A DNA stretch of 64,000 nt from the NCBI GenBank assembly GCA_000711775.1, contig ARYC01000124.1:1-64000 (forward strand), in the 5' to 3' direction. How positions within the stretch are numbered: the first letter of the stretch is position 1; each line of letters begins with the position of its first letter. Source of the stretch: Oxytricha trifallax (taxonomy: Eukaryota; Ciliophora; Spirotrichea; Sporadotrichida; Oxytrichidae). A program made the position numbers and the translations under genes. The notes beneath the pieces were generated by a model that saw only the letters and a program-made list of their open reading frames with translations, did not search any database and was not told the origin of the DNA. Shown piece by piece: positions 22,288-34,129 of this stretch.

Positions 22288-25134
22288 ATGTTTATTAGTA
22301 AGTTTGTCTTTTAAATATGATTTATTAAAACAATAATATCAAGAGTCATACGGCAGTCCACCCAGATATTAAGTAGATTCACCAGCTAACTAGCAATCTA
22401 TAGCAGATATCTTCTAAAAGCAAGATAAAAATATTATTAAATAATATATTTATTTTTCCTTAATTTTAAATATTATGTTTAAAATTTAAGATACAAAGAA
22501 CATGAACTTCCTGAATGTAAATAACATGAATACTTCCAGTTTTATTAAGAGATAGATGAGTTACAATCCACATACATAAAATAGTAATAATCCTGAAAAC
22601 TAAAATAATTTCATGTTTGAAGGCTCATCTGTTACTAGTGATTCAGACAACTCCAAGAATCATATAAAATTAATAATTTAATTTTTTATATTTTATTTTT
22701 AGAATTTTTATTTTTGGATTATTTAATTCTACTCTCAGATAATTTATCAACTTTATATATGTATATTGAATGATGGATTCCCGTCGATGAGATCAAGTCG
22801 TGGAAAATTAAATAAAAACTCCAAGAATATCTTACTAAATCATAAATAGAAATATAGATCGTCACTTTAGGACCAATTAAAGTATACCAGTACAGTAATT
22901 AAAATTCCAGATAAATTATTTAAACAAGACAAATATCTCAAGACACCAAGGGTTTTATCCACTAATATAAATAGCGATTTGGATGTTCTAGATTAAGCAA
23001 ATTCAAAAGTTTTATTTAAAAGATACGATAAAATTGATAAATTTAGATTTAATTTTAGATATGTTTTTTATATTATAATTATGAATAAGCAACTAGGAAT
23101 TTGAATACATGGGTGTTGATACCGGGACGTCCCAAGATCATCAGGACGTCCCAGGATCATCAGGACGTCCCAGGAGTATCAGGACGTCCCAGGAGTATCA
23201 GGACGTTCCAAATTATATATTACTGTAAGAAAATGTAAAACCATAACATGAAGTATCTAAAAAAAGATTCTATAAGAATCTTATCAGGCTGGGTCAAGGG
23301 GTGTTACCCCTAGTAGTGTAAGGAATGCGAGAGCTCATCTATTTATACCAAATCAAAATAATTATCAGTAGAGGCCAATGGGGCGTTAGCACCTCTTGAA
23401 GAATCGGAGTCAACACCTCTAAAAAATGTTTTTAAAGGTAATATGAATGAATAAGTGAAATATATAATTTTGAATCGTTAAACTATAATCGTTGACAATG
23501 ATTAACATTAATACATATGGGACTATATTAATAAAAAATCATTAAAGATCACATAGCACATGATAAATGAGAAGTAATTTTTTAATTAGAAGGATGTGAC
23601 ATGCTATCAATTAATATTTAAAGTTGAAATTCTAATCATTACTATAAATCAAGTATACTTTACCAGAGAAGTATATAGACATGATTTTACGATTATGATA
23701 ATAACCAATGTCGCACAGATAAACTTTAAAAAATGGTTTTAGAAATTCTAGTACTAATACATACTCTTTGAAAGTATTGCGAGAGATCCTATTTATTTTT
23801 TTCTAATATTAGAAACATCAGAGACACTGTTGATGATATAATAAAGTTTTCAGATTAAATCATGTGGCTCATCTGTAATAAAGCTTTCTGGGATGTTAGA
23901 ATAATTATTAAGACCTAATTAAAGTTCAAGATAGCTATCTTTTACAAGATCATGTCCAGACGAACGAGGCTTAAAATTAAGAAAATAATTAATTTTTATT
24001 TATATAAAATAAACATATAAATATAAATATATCTAAAGTTTGCATTTCTGTACCCTTATTATCTAAAAAATATATTCAATATTAAAATAAAGCTTAATAC
24101 AATTCTGTAATTATTGATAATAACCATTTTGGATAACTTTGTAATTTATATTTTGATATAAATAAAATATATTTTTATAAAATAAAATGTATTTCAGCAA
24201 TATGTTATACTTTATTTAAATGATAGGTTTATAATAATCAGCTTTTTTATTCAAGTAAGCTTTCATAGATTATTATTTATTGTTAATAAGAAATTATATT
24301 TAAAAGAAATAGAAATTTTTTACACAAATATATAATTTGGGACGTCCTGGTAATTCTGGGACGTCCCGGTATCAACACCCTAATACATAAAGAAGAACGT
24401 AAGGATTTCCGAATTTAAATTTACTCTCTTAAGAAACTAAAAAGCGTCTAAAATTACCAAGTATAGCTTCAGATGCCATCGGATGTAAATTATAAATTAA
24501 AGGTGATTAGAAATAGAGCGTCTATAAATTGCTGAATAGTAAATCAGTGAAAGATTTTGAGAATAAATACAAATTTAAACCATAGCTTATCTAGAAGGAA
24601 ACTGATCGATTATATAAACAAAAACAAACTCTAATACCTTAAAATATATAAACATAGGAGTCAATTAAAAAGTTGTAAGAAATTTATTTTATTTATAGTT
24701 TTTTATACCAGAAAAGTTCTAGCTGAGTAGCAGATTTACAACACCAAGGATTAGTACAGTGAATACATTAGTAAAACTTTAAAGTTAAGATTCTAAAGAT
24801 TCCTAAAATATTTAAAATTTGAGAGCTTTTGATTCAAATCAGCTTTCTGTTAAGTCTCAGTTATAATTATATAAACTCTAAAAATTTCAAGGATATCAGA
24901 TATATATATAAAAATTATATTATTAACAAAATTTATACAATTATAGACTCAAATAAAGGTTTTAAAACTCATAGAGAAAGTTAAATTAAATCAGATGGAG
25001 TTAAAAGAGTAAAAGTAAAAGAATAAAATTAAGACATTCACAAATAGTTATAAAGTTATAAAATAGGTGCTGCTTACATATTTACTCCTAAATAGTCAAA
25101 GAGAGAAATACAGAAAGTAATAAACAGAGAATGA
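22288..25134 (+). CDS. Gene B: 380-aa protein with two small IESs and a transposon-like insert
   Basis: ATG at 22288, TGA at 25132. Inferred retained segments: 22288-22297, 22344-22427, 22494-22660, 22829-23008, 23047-23110, 24389-24674, 24712-24770, 24799-24848 and 24892-25134; total 1143 nt, one frame. IES pointers are AAGATA, AACTCCAAGAAT (12 bp) and AATACAT. Introns (46, 38, 37, 28 and 43 nt) have GT-AG ends. The protein is Asn/Gln/Ser-rich at the N-terminus and Lys/Gln-rich later, with no recognised domain. It is convergent with gene C, with 112 bp between the stops. The AACTCCAAGAAT and AATACAT junctions are the firmest; the intron at 24771-24798 is the least certain. Confidence 0.68.
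22428..22493 (+). other. IES in gene B, pointer AAGATA
   Basis: 66 nt, A+T-rich, between AAGATA at 22422-22427 and 22488-22493. The join keeps Lys-Gln-Asp-Thr-Lys-Asn in frame. Confidence 0.65.
22661..22828 (+). other. IES in gene B, 12-bp pointer AACTCCAAGAAT
   Basis: 168 nt including one pointer. Copies lie at 22649-22660 and 22817-22828. A 12-bp exact repeat at both ends of a non-coding insert, with the frame continuing across, is hard to explain otherwise. Confidence 0.85.
23124..23206 (+). repeat. Tandem ~20-bp repeat, GGACGTCCC core
   Basis: About five units of GGACGTCCC followed by AGGATCATCA or AGGAGTATCA. The core is a palindrome. GC content is far above the region average. Confidence 0.9.
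23248..24117 (+). CDS. 289-codon frame inside the 23.1-kb element
   Basis: ATG at 23248, TGA at 24115, no TGA between. The N-terminal third has Trp, Gly, Pro and a Cys-Tyr-Pro-x2-Cys-x2-Cys-Glu cluster (about residues 19-27) that could bind metal. The C-terminal third has Arg-Ser-Cys-Pro-Asp-Glu-Arg-Gly before a low-complexity tail. I do not recognise it and see no DDE motif. As the only long frame of the element it is the natural candidate for an element-encoded protein. TGA is rare in A+T DNA, so chance cannot be excluded. Confidence 0.35.
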
Positions 25135-25246
25135 TAGCTTTTAAATCTTAATTCTTCCCATTTATTTTTAAATGAGTTTATGATCTTCTTTACAATTATT
25201 ACAAATATTCAGATTAAAAATAAAAAAAACATATCATAAAAATCAT

Positions 25247-26540
25247 TCATTAATCATTAAGGAACTTAGCCAATCTATTTTTCTTCTATGAGCTGTTATT
25301 TTATTCTGATTAAAGCCTGCTGTCATTGATATTTAATATGACCTACTTTTAGTTTCCCCTCCCAATACTACTCTATTTTTAGTGTTACTTGCCTATATTA
25401 ACTTTTTAACTTGCATCATTATAACTTTAATTAACTTGATTTAGTAATAATTTCTACCCCTATGTTATAGCCTATTCATACTCGTTTAGTTAATCACTCT
25501 GATTCATTGAGGTGATATGACTCATTATAACTTGATTTTTATGTGAATTATAGCTGCTGTCATTTTAATTAGTGTTTTTCATTAATAACATGCCAAACGA
25601 GCTTTCATTGATGTTTTATTCGTGAGATTCATCTCTCAAGTTGTTAAATTACATAACATTGTCTTCTGTGTACTACTCATCTTGATAGTCTTAGTAATTT
25701 GAATTACTTAACATGAAATCCTGGTCTTTATCAAATTATAATTAATTGCGGTGTTCATTTAGGGGTACTACAGTGAGAGGAGTTTCTAGCATTTCACTAT
25801 CTAAATCCTGAAGTTTATCATTACGAGATTTATCATCTTTTTGCTAGAAATTTATCTCTTAGTTTAGCTCTTCTTTGAATTATTCAAAAATTCCTTAATA
25901 ATCTTGGTTGTTTTTTTGTTAATACTAAAATATTTAAGCATTGCCATCTCCTTTGAAGTTCAAGTTATTTTGACTTGAAGTGTTTGAGATTAAACCATCT
26001 AGTAAGTTTAAATTAGATTGAATATTGTTAAATTATTGTTCATTTGAAGTTACTCCTTTATATCCCGCGTCATCGAAGTTTGAGTCATTGTGAGGGTAGT
26101 TTGATTTTGAAGTTAATTAATCTTTCATTATTGAGAAGCCAGTCACTTCAAGGTCTTGTGCAGGAATTAAATTGAAAATCATAAATACATATTTCCTGAA
26201 TTATGAGGGCTTAGTTTAACTCATCAATCATTGTATTATCCTGCTCACTTTGTACTTTACTTATGTCTCCAATTTCATTTAAGAAACTATTACCATTAAT
26301 CTAATCCTCACTATGTTTACTATTCTCAAGCAACCCTTGAAACAACTTAACTTAAGAATTATTGATGATTTATTATTGAAATGAAGCGTGTGAAGCTAGC
26401 CATTTATCATCACTTTACAAGTTACTATCGAAATTTTTCAGTGGTGATTGCTATGCACCATTATTTGAGATTAAACTATGTTTCAATAATTTTTGGTGAC
26501 CAAGACTATAATAATATGGAATTCTAAAGTAAATAATCAT
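25247..26540 (-). CDS. Gene C: 419-aa Asn/Gln-rich protein
   Basis: Minus strand, ATG at 26540-26538, TGA at 25249-25247, with a 34-nt GTATTT...CACAAG intron at 26155-26188 that is needed to avoid TGA. The product is strongly Asn/Gln/Ser/Asp-rich with many TAA/TAG Gln codons, no membrane segment and no recognised domain; such composition is prion-like. An alternative start at 26607, with a 43-nt intron at 26524-26566, gives 427 aa with a different N-terminus. No IES was seen, so it is one MDS or a germline-limited gene. Convergent with gene B, possibly on the same macronuclear chromosome. Confidence 0.7.
26155..26188 (-). other. 34-nt intron in gene C
   Basis: GTATTT...CACAAG on the minus strand. 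Splicing joins Gln-Glu-Ile-Tyr-Leu-Glu-Val in frame; both unspliced frames hit TGA. Confidence 0.65.
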
Positions 26541-26560
26541 AAGACCTTTTAAATATATAT

Positions 26561-26843
26561 AGTTACTTTAATATATTGAATTATAAAAGCAAAGTCAAGA
26601 GCTTCATCAATTTTATGAATATCAAGATCTCTCTAACTCTATAGTTTTGTTTGAATTAAATGCTTATTATTTGTAAAAATTTGATTAGTCTGGTCTATTC
26701 TATCAGTGCAAGAAGTTAATTGAGAGAGTATTGATTGGTAATGCTCTATTATCTTTTATTTATTTTTTATTGGTATTAATGTTTCAGGTTATGAAAGCTG
26801 TTATTATTGGAAAGTTTATAAATAACACTGAAGATTTTTTGGT
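26561..26843 (-). CDS. Open patch upstream of gene C
   Basis: About 88 codons without TGA and without ATG, with a coiled-coil-like pattern (Asp-Gln-Thr-Asn-Gln-Ile-Phe, Gln-Arg-Asp-Leu-Asp-Ile-His-Lys). It could be an extra 5' exon of gene C, but the only GT-AG intron tried is out of phase by one base. Unresolved. Confidence 0.3.
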
Positions 26844-26849
26844 AATTAA

Positions 26850-27713
26850 TAATAAATTAAATATATTTATAAAGAATAAATTATAAAATTAATTGTAATT
26901 TAGTAAATATTGTAAATAAATTTTATAAAAAGCATGATATTATAGAAAGTAGTTCAATCAAAAAGAATTCCAAAAATAATTATGAAAAAAAAAGTTTCTT
27001 ATACTTTTATTATAAATTATTTTTTTCAGAATTTTTGAATTTATTGTTAATGTTAATTAAAATTCAAAATTTCTAAATATACATTTAAACAAATATCAAC
27101 TTAAATTATAAAAATTCTAGATTAGTTTTAAATGCTTAAATCATAAAAAAATTATACTATTATTTTATTTAAATTAAGCATAAAAATCACATAGTCTTGC
27201 AAAATAACAAATAAAAAATATAATTAATTAAATTCAAGTTTAAATATTGATTTTAATCGTAAAAATAAGATCTTTTTATGAAATAATTGTTATTTAATAA
27301 ATTTTATCTAATTAGTAAATAGTAGAAGTCTAATTATAAAATATTGATCTTTAAGGTAATATCAGTTCAGAAATAATTAAATTTACAGTTAGAGTTATAT
27401 ATTTTGAATTAATCTCTATAGTTCTACAAAAGATTTTACATATTTAACAAACCAATTTTTTTGATTAAAATTTATTTAAAAATTTAAAATTCTCAAGAAA
27501 TTTTTCAACAAAAATTAATTTTTAAAAATCCAAACTATTCTTCTTATATATTATTATGCTTTGTTTATCTCAATTCTTATTTTACATTAAATTCTATTGT
27601 AATTTATGAGTTCATTTTGTTTGAGTAACTGCTTAAATCACTAATACTTGAAGGAAGCAAAAAATGTTTAAAATAAATTAACATAAAAATTTAGATATCT
27701 ATTAATTTATTGT
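26850..27713. other. A+T-rich spacer
   Basis: Nothing recognised. Confidence 0.35.
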
Positions 27714-27905
27714 TCATAAATATTTAATTATGATTCACTGCAAGATAAGTTGGCATATAAATATACAAATTGGAAATTTCCATAGAAAAGATCAATATAA
27801 ATTAAATAGGTACTAAAATAAAACTTGATTCAATTAAACAATAGAGCAGTGACAAAAGAATCTACATACATAATTCCTCAATGGGAAAGTGAAGATTACT
27901 AATGA
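27714..27905 (+). CDS. Candidate 3'-terminal MDS
   Basis: Open frame ending at the TGA at 27903. It reads Asn-Tyr-Asp-Ser-Leu-Gln-Asp-Lys-Leu-Ala and ends Pro-Gln-Trp-Glu-Ser-Glu-Asp-Tyr-Gln. Two Trp codons, Pro, and acidic residues clustered at the end argue for real coding. It has no ATG of its own, so the beginning must be elsewhere. Product unknown. Confidence 0.45.
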
Positions 27906-27989
27906 CAGTGAGATTTGTTTAAATCTGGTCTCTTCTCACATTTTATAAATTAATTATAATTATTCGCTCATATTTTAATAATAACCTTA

Positions 27990-27994
27990 GTATT

Positions 27995-28025
<31 letters not shown>

Positions 28026-28026
28026 C
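27990..28026. repeat. (TA)n microsatellite
   Basis: Uninterrupted TA dinucleotides. Confidence 0.95.
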
Positions 28027-28170
28027 TACAATTGGAAAATATATTGAAACCAATAATATATTTTATAATATGTCAATTTATTATTATTACTATAATAAAA
28101 TTTCTATTATAAAATAATTAAGAAAATATTATAATTAGTTAATATATAAAAATAAATACTACTAATCTAG

Positions 28171-28335
28171 ATGTCAAGATAAACAAGACAAGAGAGATTA
28201 AATCTGAACCTTAATTTGTCAAAAATTAAACTGTTTTAAATATGGGAAAATATTTTGGACTAAAGATTTTTATTTCTTTATCATTTTAATAAATAATCTT
28301 ACTTAATAAAATAAAATAAATATAATTTATATTGA
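28171..28335 (+). CDS. Candidate MDS with start codon
   Basis: ATG at 28171, TGA at 28333, 54 codons. The start Met-Ser-Arg-Gln-Thr-Arg-Gln-Glu-Arg is basic and the following helix amphipathic; the last third is low-complexity and may be IES. Unknown product. Confidence 0.35.
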
Positions 28336-28582
28336 AATACAATTGAAAATACTTCTATTTGCTTTAATTCAAATTAAAATAAAATAAAATATATTTTAAT
28401 ATATTATGGTTCACTCTAGTTTGATCCTGATTTTAAAATATCAAGCAGATGGAAAAGTTGCCTAATTAAAAATTTTTATTGTAAAATCGTTTTAAAATTT
28501 ATAAAGTATAAATTTTATTTTAAAAATATTTTGTTTATTATATAAAAATAATCATATTTAAATTGTATTTCAATATATTTTA

Positions 28583-29067
28583 GGGGGGAGTTTCCTGCAC
28601 TTTTTTTTATTTATGTATAATTAAATAAATTTTAAATAAATTAACTAATTTAATATTTTTATGACCCATTAAATATTAAGAGCATATTTTTTATCATTGT
28701 AGTTTCTCAAGAAAATATAATTTAACATTATATAGGCATGGTAAGAACAAAGAATATTGAATCAGACTTACACTAATAATTGGAAACAATATTTTGAATT
28801 CCTATAATATAGTAAAGCAATATTATATTTAAGAGACAGAACCTAAAAATATCATCTGAGAAATGTCTAAGTTTTATGGAATCTGAAGATAGATATTGAA
28901 TTATTGATTAATAAATTAAGTATAATTATATCAATGAAAATAATTAGAAAGTTGATTGATAGTTGTTATAAATATTTATTGTATTGAATTTTTTTATTAA
29001 AAAAAAATGTAGGAAACTTCACTAAGAATCTTTTTATATCATAATCCAGTGCAGGAAACTTCCCCCC
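28583..29067. mobile_element. G-run element 2
   Basis: 485 bp. Six G then AGTTTCCTGCAC at the left, the complement at the right, with internal repeats of TGCAGGAAACTT (29049-29062 and a variant near 29010). Its interior is similar to that of 36282-36760. No clean adjacent target duplication: TATTTTA occurs next to the left end and four bases beyond the right end. Confidence 0.75.
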
Positions 29068-30065
29068 ACTCTATTTTATATATATTTTGAATTTTTCCAA
29101 GTTTTATATATTTATATATAATATATTTTTAGATAAAATTTTTTTTACTTTGACAATAATTTTATTAATTCAACCTATTTATAAATGAATTTCAATATTT
29201 TTAAATAAAGTTTATATTTATTTATATATAAATCTATAAAAATCAAATTGAATTTATAAATTATATATAAAAAAATAATTTTAATTTATATTTATTAACT
29301 TGCCTAATATGTTAATTATATCTAAAGTAAAATATTTATAGATATTTTAAATTACATAAGAAAATTTCCACTTTTAAATTATATATATATTTATAAATTT
29401 AAGAAGATTATTTAAAAATTAAATTATATAAATGTGAAAAATCATTTCTTGTCTTTTGCTCTACATTTTATCAGGTATTATAATTGACATTATAATTCAA
29501 AAAACTAATTAAAGCAATTAAAAAAAATAGCAATGTTTTTGTTAAAATTTGTAATTTAATTAGAAATTAATAAATTTTCATTATTTTAAATACTCCAATA
29601 TGATGAATTAAAAATTAATATTATGATATATTCTTTAACAAGTTACATTTTTAATTTTATAAGAATTAATTTAGTATTTATAAAAAATTGGAAGCAAACT
29701 TTGTCTCAATATATTTTATTATATATTAATAGTATAACTTGATTTAAACTTCAATACTATGCTTTAATATACACCCAGAAAGTATGTGATAAGTAATCCT
29801 TTGCTCTCATTTAAAATTGAAAATAAATTTATTTACTCAATAATAATACAAAATTTTTTTATTGAAAATTTGGTAGGTAATCTATTTATGATATTATATT
29901 TGCTATACCATTATACAAAATAATCCTGTATACCTTCAAACGTGGGATGATGATTAATCAAAACTTCCAAAATATATTCTTGTTTTTTTCTTCTTCTAAA
30001 AGCTCCATTTATTTATGAAATTAAAATACAAACTTATCTAAAATTTTTAATTTTTTAGTTTATTT
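29068..30065. other. A+T-rich spacer
   Basis: Nothing recognised. It is slightly less A+T-rich at 29930-30010. Confidence 0.35.
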
Positions 30066-30410
30066 TTTTTAATTGATTTTAATTCCATTTATTTATTTTT
30101 ATACTCTAAAAATATCAAATATGCGGGTGATATAAAAGAGATTATCAAAAAATTATTTCCTTATTAAATGATTAATTATAAAGAAGAAAAAAAAAACTTA
30201 ACACCACTTTATGAAGCTCTCAGAATCTCGGATATTGAGGTTTCACAAAGACTCTTGAAAATTTGCCGATTAACTCGACTGGCAAACCGTTTCAGACGAT
30301 AAATCTTAACTTTAAAATCTTAATGATAATCACAACATCTCTATTGTCGAAAAAACAGTTTTACTTCAAAGTGTACATGAGTATCAATATTAAAGGTAAC
30401 ATGTATATGT
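30066..30410 (+). CDS. Candidate MDS with two coding-like frames
   Basis: Frame 1 is open to a TGA at 30324 and contains Leu-Tyr-Glu-Ala-Leu-Arg-Ile-Ser-Asp-Ile-Glu-Val (ATG at 30168). Frame 2, open from about 30254 past 30400, contains Asp-Trp-Gln-Thr-Val-Ser-Asp-Asp-Lys and Val-Glu-Lys-Thr-Val-Leu-Leu-Gln. GC is well above background. A frame switch by a small intron or IES is likely, but I could not find matching splice sites or a pointer. Product unknown. Confidence 0.5.
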
Positions 30411-32144
30411 AAGTTTTAAGTCAACATTAGAAATTATTAGGCGAAATATATTAAGTAATATTAACAATTGTTTTTAATAGAAATTAGTTATTTATAATTA
30501 TTTTTAAAAATTGTACGAAGTATAATATAAATTTAATTTAAAAATTCATTTTACTAAATTTTATCATTCTATGTTATGATTTAAAAATTTTAAAAAAAAA
30601 TTTATTATATAATTCATTCATCACATGTATGTCTAATTTATGAAAAAAAATTATTAAAAATATTTTTTTATAAATATAGAATAAAAATGAATAAACTAGC
30701 TATATTTTTTTAACAAGAATAATCATATATTAATTAACGGATATTTTAGTTAGGTTTTCATAATATTTTTAAAAAAATTAAAATAAAAAATTTCATATTT
30801 ATTCCATATAGAAATGATGATTTACAAAATTATTTAATTAATGTTTTTATTAATTCAAAATTATTAACTTACAATATAATTATAAATATTGAAATTTAGT
30901 GAATCTAATCAAATTTGGATTTATCAGGTTTTAAGTATCGTTTCAAATTGAGTTAAACTCATAAAAATATATTTTTATAAATGAAAAATTCACATTTTTT
31001 ATAAATTTATTATTATTTTTTTTTAAAAAAGAATAATAATAGGCATTTTATTTTATAATTTATTTAAATTTAATCATCAAATAACTTTATGTTTAATACT
31101 TATAATATTTTGATAAAAATTCAATTAAAATTATATAATTTATAGATTTTTTATAATATTAAATGTAAATATAGGTTAGTAAACTCATTATTCATTAATA
31201 ATAGACAAATTAAAGCGAGATTAAAAAATTTTATTTTCATATTTATTTTATATAAAGTACTTTTTATATTCAATAAATAACAAAATTTCTATAATTAGAA
31301 TTTTGAATTCGTTATTTATTTATCAAATTCATAAATTGTTCTAAAACATTAATTTATTCAAATTTTAATTTTTAATTTTTACAATGATCATGGTTTTATA
31401 AATTTATTAATATTTATTAATTTTTTTTATATTCAAAAAGATTACATTAAATTAAATTTTTCTAATTAACATTAAAAAAATTGACGGTAAAAATCTTTTA
31501 ATTATTAATAATATAATGCATGGATATAGAAATTTATGCTTTTTCGTCAAAATATAGTTCATTTATGCGTTTATTAATATTTATAACTCTAATTATAATA
31601 TTTCAGTAATTTATTTTTAAAATAAATTAATTTAATTTATTTTTTTAATTTAAAACCATTTATAAATATGTATATGCGTTTTTATGTGAATAATTAATAT
31701 TTTATGATTTTATTTAATATATTTCGAGTTTATCATTAAAAATTAATTTAATTAAAAATAATCATATAATTTGCATTCATAAATTTATAAAAATATTTTT
31801 TTTATTAAAAAATTATTATCATTTTTAATTTATTACTTCAAATCAATTTAATATTTATTTTATAATATTTAAAATTCAAATTAAAATAAAAAATTATTGA
31901 AAACAATTTAAATTTAATAAATGAAATAAATACAATATTAATTAAATATTATTCTAAATTTCTGCTGAACAATCGCATCGGCGCTTATTTTCCATAATTT
32001 ATTGAAACTTAACTAAATTGTTTTTCTTATCAAATAATTTCTTTTTAATCTCAAGCTCTTATTAAAAAACTTACTTTCTTTTTTTTATTACAAAATATAT
32101 ATGGGAAGGGTAAAATTGGGAACCTAAACTAATTTAAATTATAA
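30411..32144. other. Very A+T-rich spacer
   Basis: 1.7 kb with no coding-like frame or element end that I can see. Confidence 0.4.
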
Positions 32145-32560
32145 TATTGTAGGAATACATTTGATTTGAGATTTTAATTAAAAATAAATAAATAATTAAA
32201 ATCGTGGCAGTTAGTTTTCTGGAAACCCTCACAATATGGTACTTGTTCGAAAGAGAATTCTAAATTAGCTGGACTTTACTATTGACGGTACCCTCTATCG
32301 CATTCCCAGAGCGAGTTAACTCGACTTTAATTTCTGCATTGAAAACAACTAATCAAATCACCAGAAATTAAAGTCGTGTTAACTCTCTCTGGGAATGCGA
32401 TAGAGGGTACCGTCAATAGTAAAGTCCAGCTAATTTTGAATTCTCTATCGAACAAGTACCATATTGTCAGGGTTTCCAGAAAACTAACTGCCACGATTTT
32501 AATTATTTAATTTATTAATTATAATTTATTTTCCCAAATCAAATGTATTTCTACTGTAAT
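32145..32560. mobile_element. Fold-back element, TATTGTAG family
   Basis: Left end TATTGTAGGAATACATTTGA. The arms pair nearly perfectly around a loop at about 32335-32365. The right end is worn (CTACTGTA). Arm blocks CGTGGCAGTTA and AGCTGGACTTTA are shared with the 12138 copy, while other arm segments differ but remain self-complementary. Confidence 0.85.
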
Positions 32561-32762
32561 AAACTTAATTAGAACATAAAAACATTCATTCTATTGAAAA
32601 TGATAAATATTTTGTTTTTATTTGCATAAAAGTTGTTTTACTAAAATCATTTAATAAATTTTTGTAAAGACTAGTAAATGCGATGTAAATAACTTTTTCA
32701 TTAAAATCTTATTAATTTTTATATACTAAATCCAAAGTAACTAATTAATCGTGAATGATTGA

Positions 32763-32876
32763 ATAAATCTATAAGCAACTGTATCAAATTATGATCCAGA
32801 TTATCAACATCAATTATAAAAATTTATGAGCTACAAATCCGTAAATGGATGGCAAATGTAGGTATAATTTTAATGA
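32763..32876 (+). CDS. Candidate MDS, 37 codons
   Basis: Open between TGAs, reading Val-Ser-Asn-Tyr-Asp-Pro-Asp-Tyr-Gln-His-Gln and then Ser-Val-Asn-Gly-Trp-Gln-Met. Composition is non-random. It is followed by TAG-GTATAA, a possible splice donor. Confidence 0.35.
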
Positions 32877-32879
32877 GGT

Positions 32880-34129
32880 TTGATTTTAATAAAAAATTGA
32901 GAACAAAAACATATATCCTTCACTCTTATGTTTAAAAATATAATCATTTAATGTTTAAATATATCTTTAATAGATATAAAAAATGAACAACATGTTACTA
33001 TTACGTTTTTTTTAAAAAAAATTATTTTACTTTTATTTTTCTTCTAAGAAATATCTTATTTTTAAAAAAATAAGAAAAAAATTCAAAAATTTTTATAAAT
33101 ATAAATTTTACTCACTTAGTAATTTCTAGTATGTCTTTTTTTATATAATTATGCAGAAATAATAAGATTCTATAAATTCTGGTACAGATTAGTCTTTTTA
33201 ATTGCTAATGAATTATAAAAAAAATATTCACGAAAAAGATAATAATTTTTGCACCATCAAATAAAATATTTAAATACAAAATAACAAATAATAATTAGTT
33301 AATGATTAAAATATTTTTTCAGAAAAAAATTATATATATAATTTATAACATTAATTAATAATTTAAATTCTTTAGATGATATTATGATGAGTAAAATGTA
33401 TATTTAATTCAATAAACAAAAAAATTAAGAGTCTTAGTCTTAGTCTTTGTCTTAGTCTTATTATTATTATTATTAATAATAATAATAATAATATATTTTT
33501 TTAACTTAAATATTTCTATTAAAATTTATATATAAGATAATAGGATATTATTATAAAAATCAATATTTAAAATTATTTATTTATTTTATTCATTTAATTT
33601 TAAGATTTCAATAATGATTATTTTTATTCTGAAATTCTTTTCTTTTTGCATTTATATTATTTATGAATTTTAATGTTAAATAAAAAAATTGATTTTATAA
33701 AAGATTTAACAATAAAATTTACTATTGTATGTCAAAAACTTAATAATACTTAAAAAAAATTTTATTTTCATTTTTATTATTTAACAAAAATATAAATGGT
33801 ATGATATTAATTTATGATTTTATTTATTTGAGCTTAAATAAAATTCATCTATAAATTTAGAAAAATTAATATTCTCTTATTCTTAATGATAAATGCATGC
33901 TTTGAGTATTCAAAAATCTTTTTTCTTGCTTAGGAAAAAAAAACTAACTAACTATTTCATAACCATTGGACTAAATATACAAGCAAAAACTAAAACTTCT
34001 TTATAAAATTGATTATAAAGTAGAATGCTAAGGCATATATAATTACGGATTAAATAGGAAATAATTATATAAATTTTAGTGATTTAAGTGAATATAAAAT
34101 TAATAAAAACAATATTTATAAAAACATAA
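32880..34129. other. A+T-rich spacer with simple repeats
   Basis: Contains the hexamer/trinucleotide repeat listed separately. No gene seen. Confidence 0.35.
33426..33494. repeat. (GTCTTA)n followed by ATT/AAT trinucleotide repeat
   Basis: About five GTCTTA-like hexamers, then (TTA)n running into (TAA)n; the latter two form a perfect small hairpin. Confidence 0.9.

Larger units (their letters stand above)
23111..24380. mobile_element. 1.27-kb element with GGGTGTTGATACC ends inside gene B
   Basis: 1270 bp with inverted ends GGGTGTTGATACCGGGACGT. Flanks are GAATACAT (left) and TAATACAT (right), an 8-bp duplication with one mismatch. The left end carries a tandem array of about 20-bp units built on GGACGTCCC; the right end has two such blocks. 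Removing 23111-24388 restores the gene B frame, so it behaves as an IES whose pointer is the target duplication. The interior holds a 289-codon frame. Family unknown: 8-bp duplications occur in hAT and Merlin-like elements, but no transposase motif is visible. Confidence 0.75.

Noticed and set aside
24476-24501. A 26-nt GTAAATT...GATTAG segment in gene B that could splice
   Set aside because: An alternative frame is open straight through it and joins correctly on both sides, so no intron is needed.
26524-26566. IES with pointer at the 5' end of gene C
   Set aside because: Only a 1-bp repeat flanks the segment; an intron with an alternative start, or no intron, is simpler.
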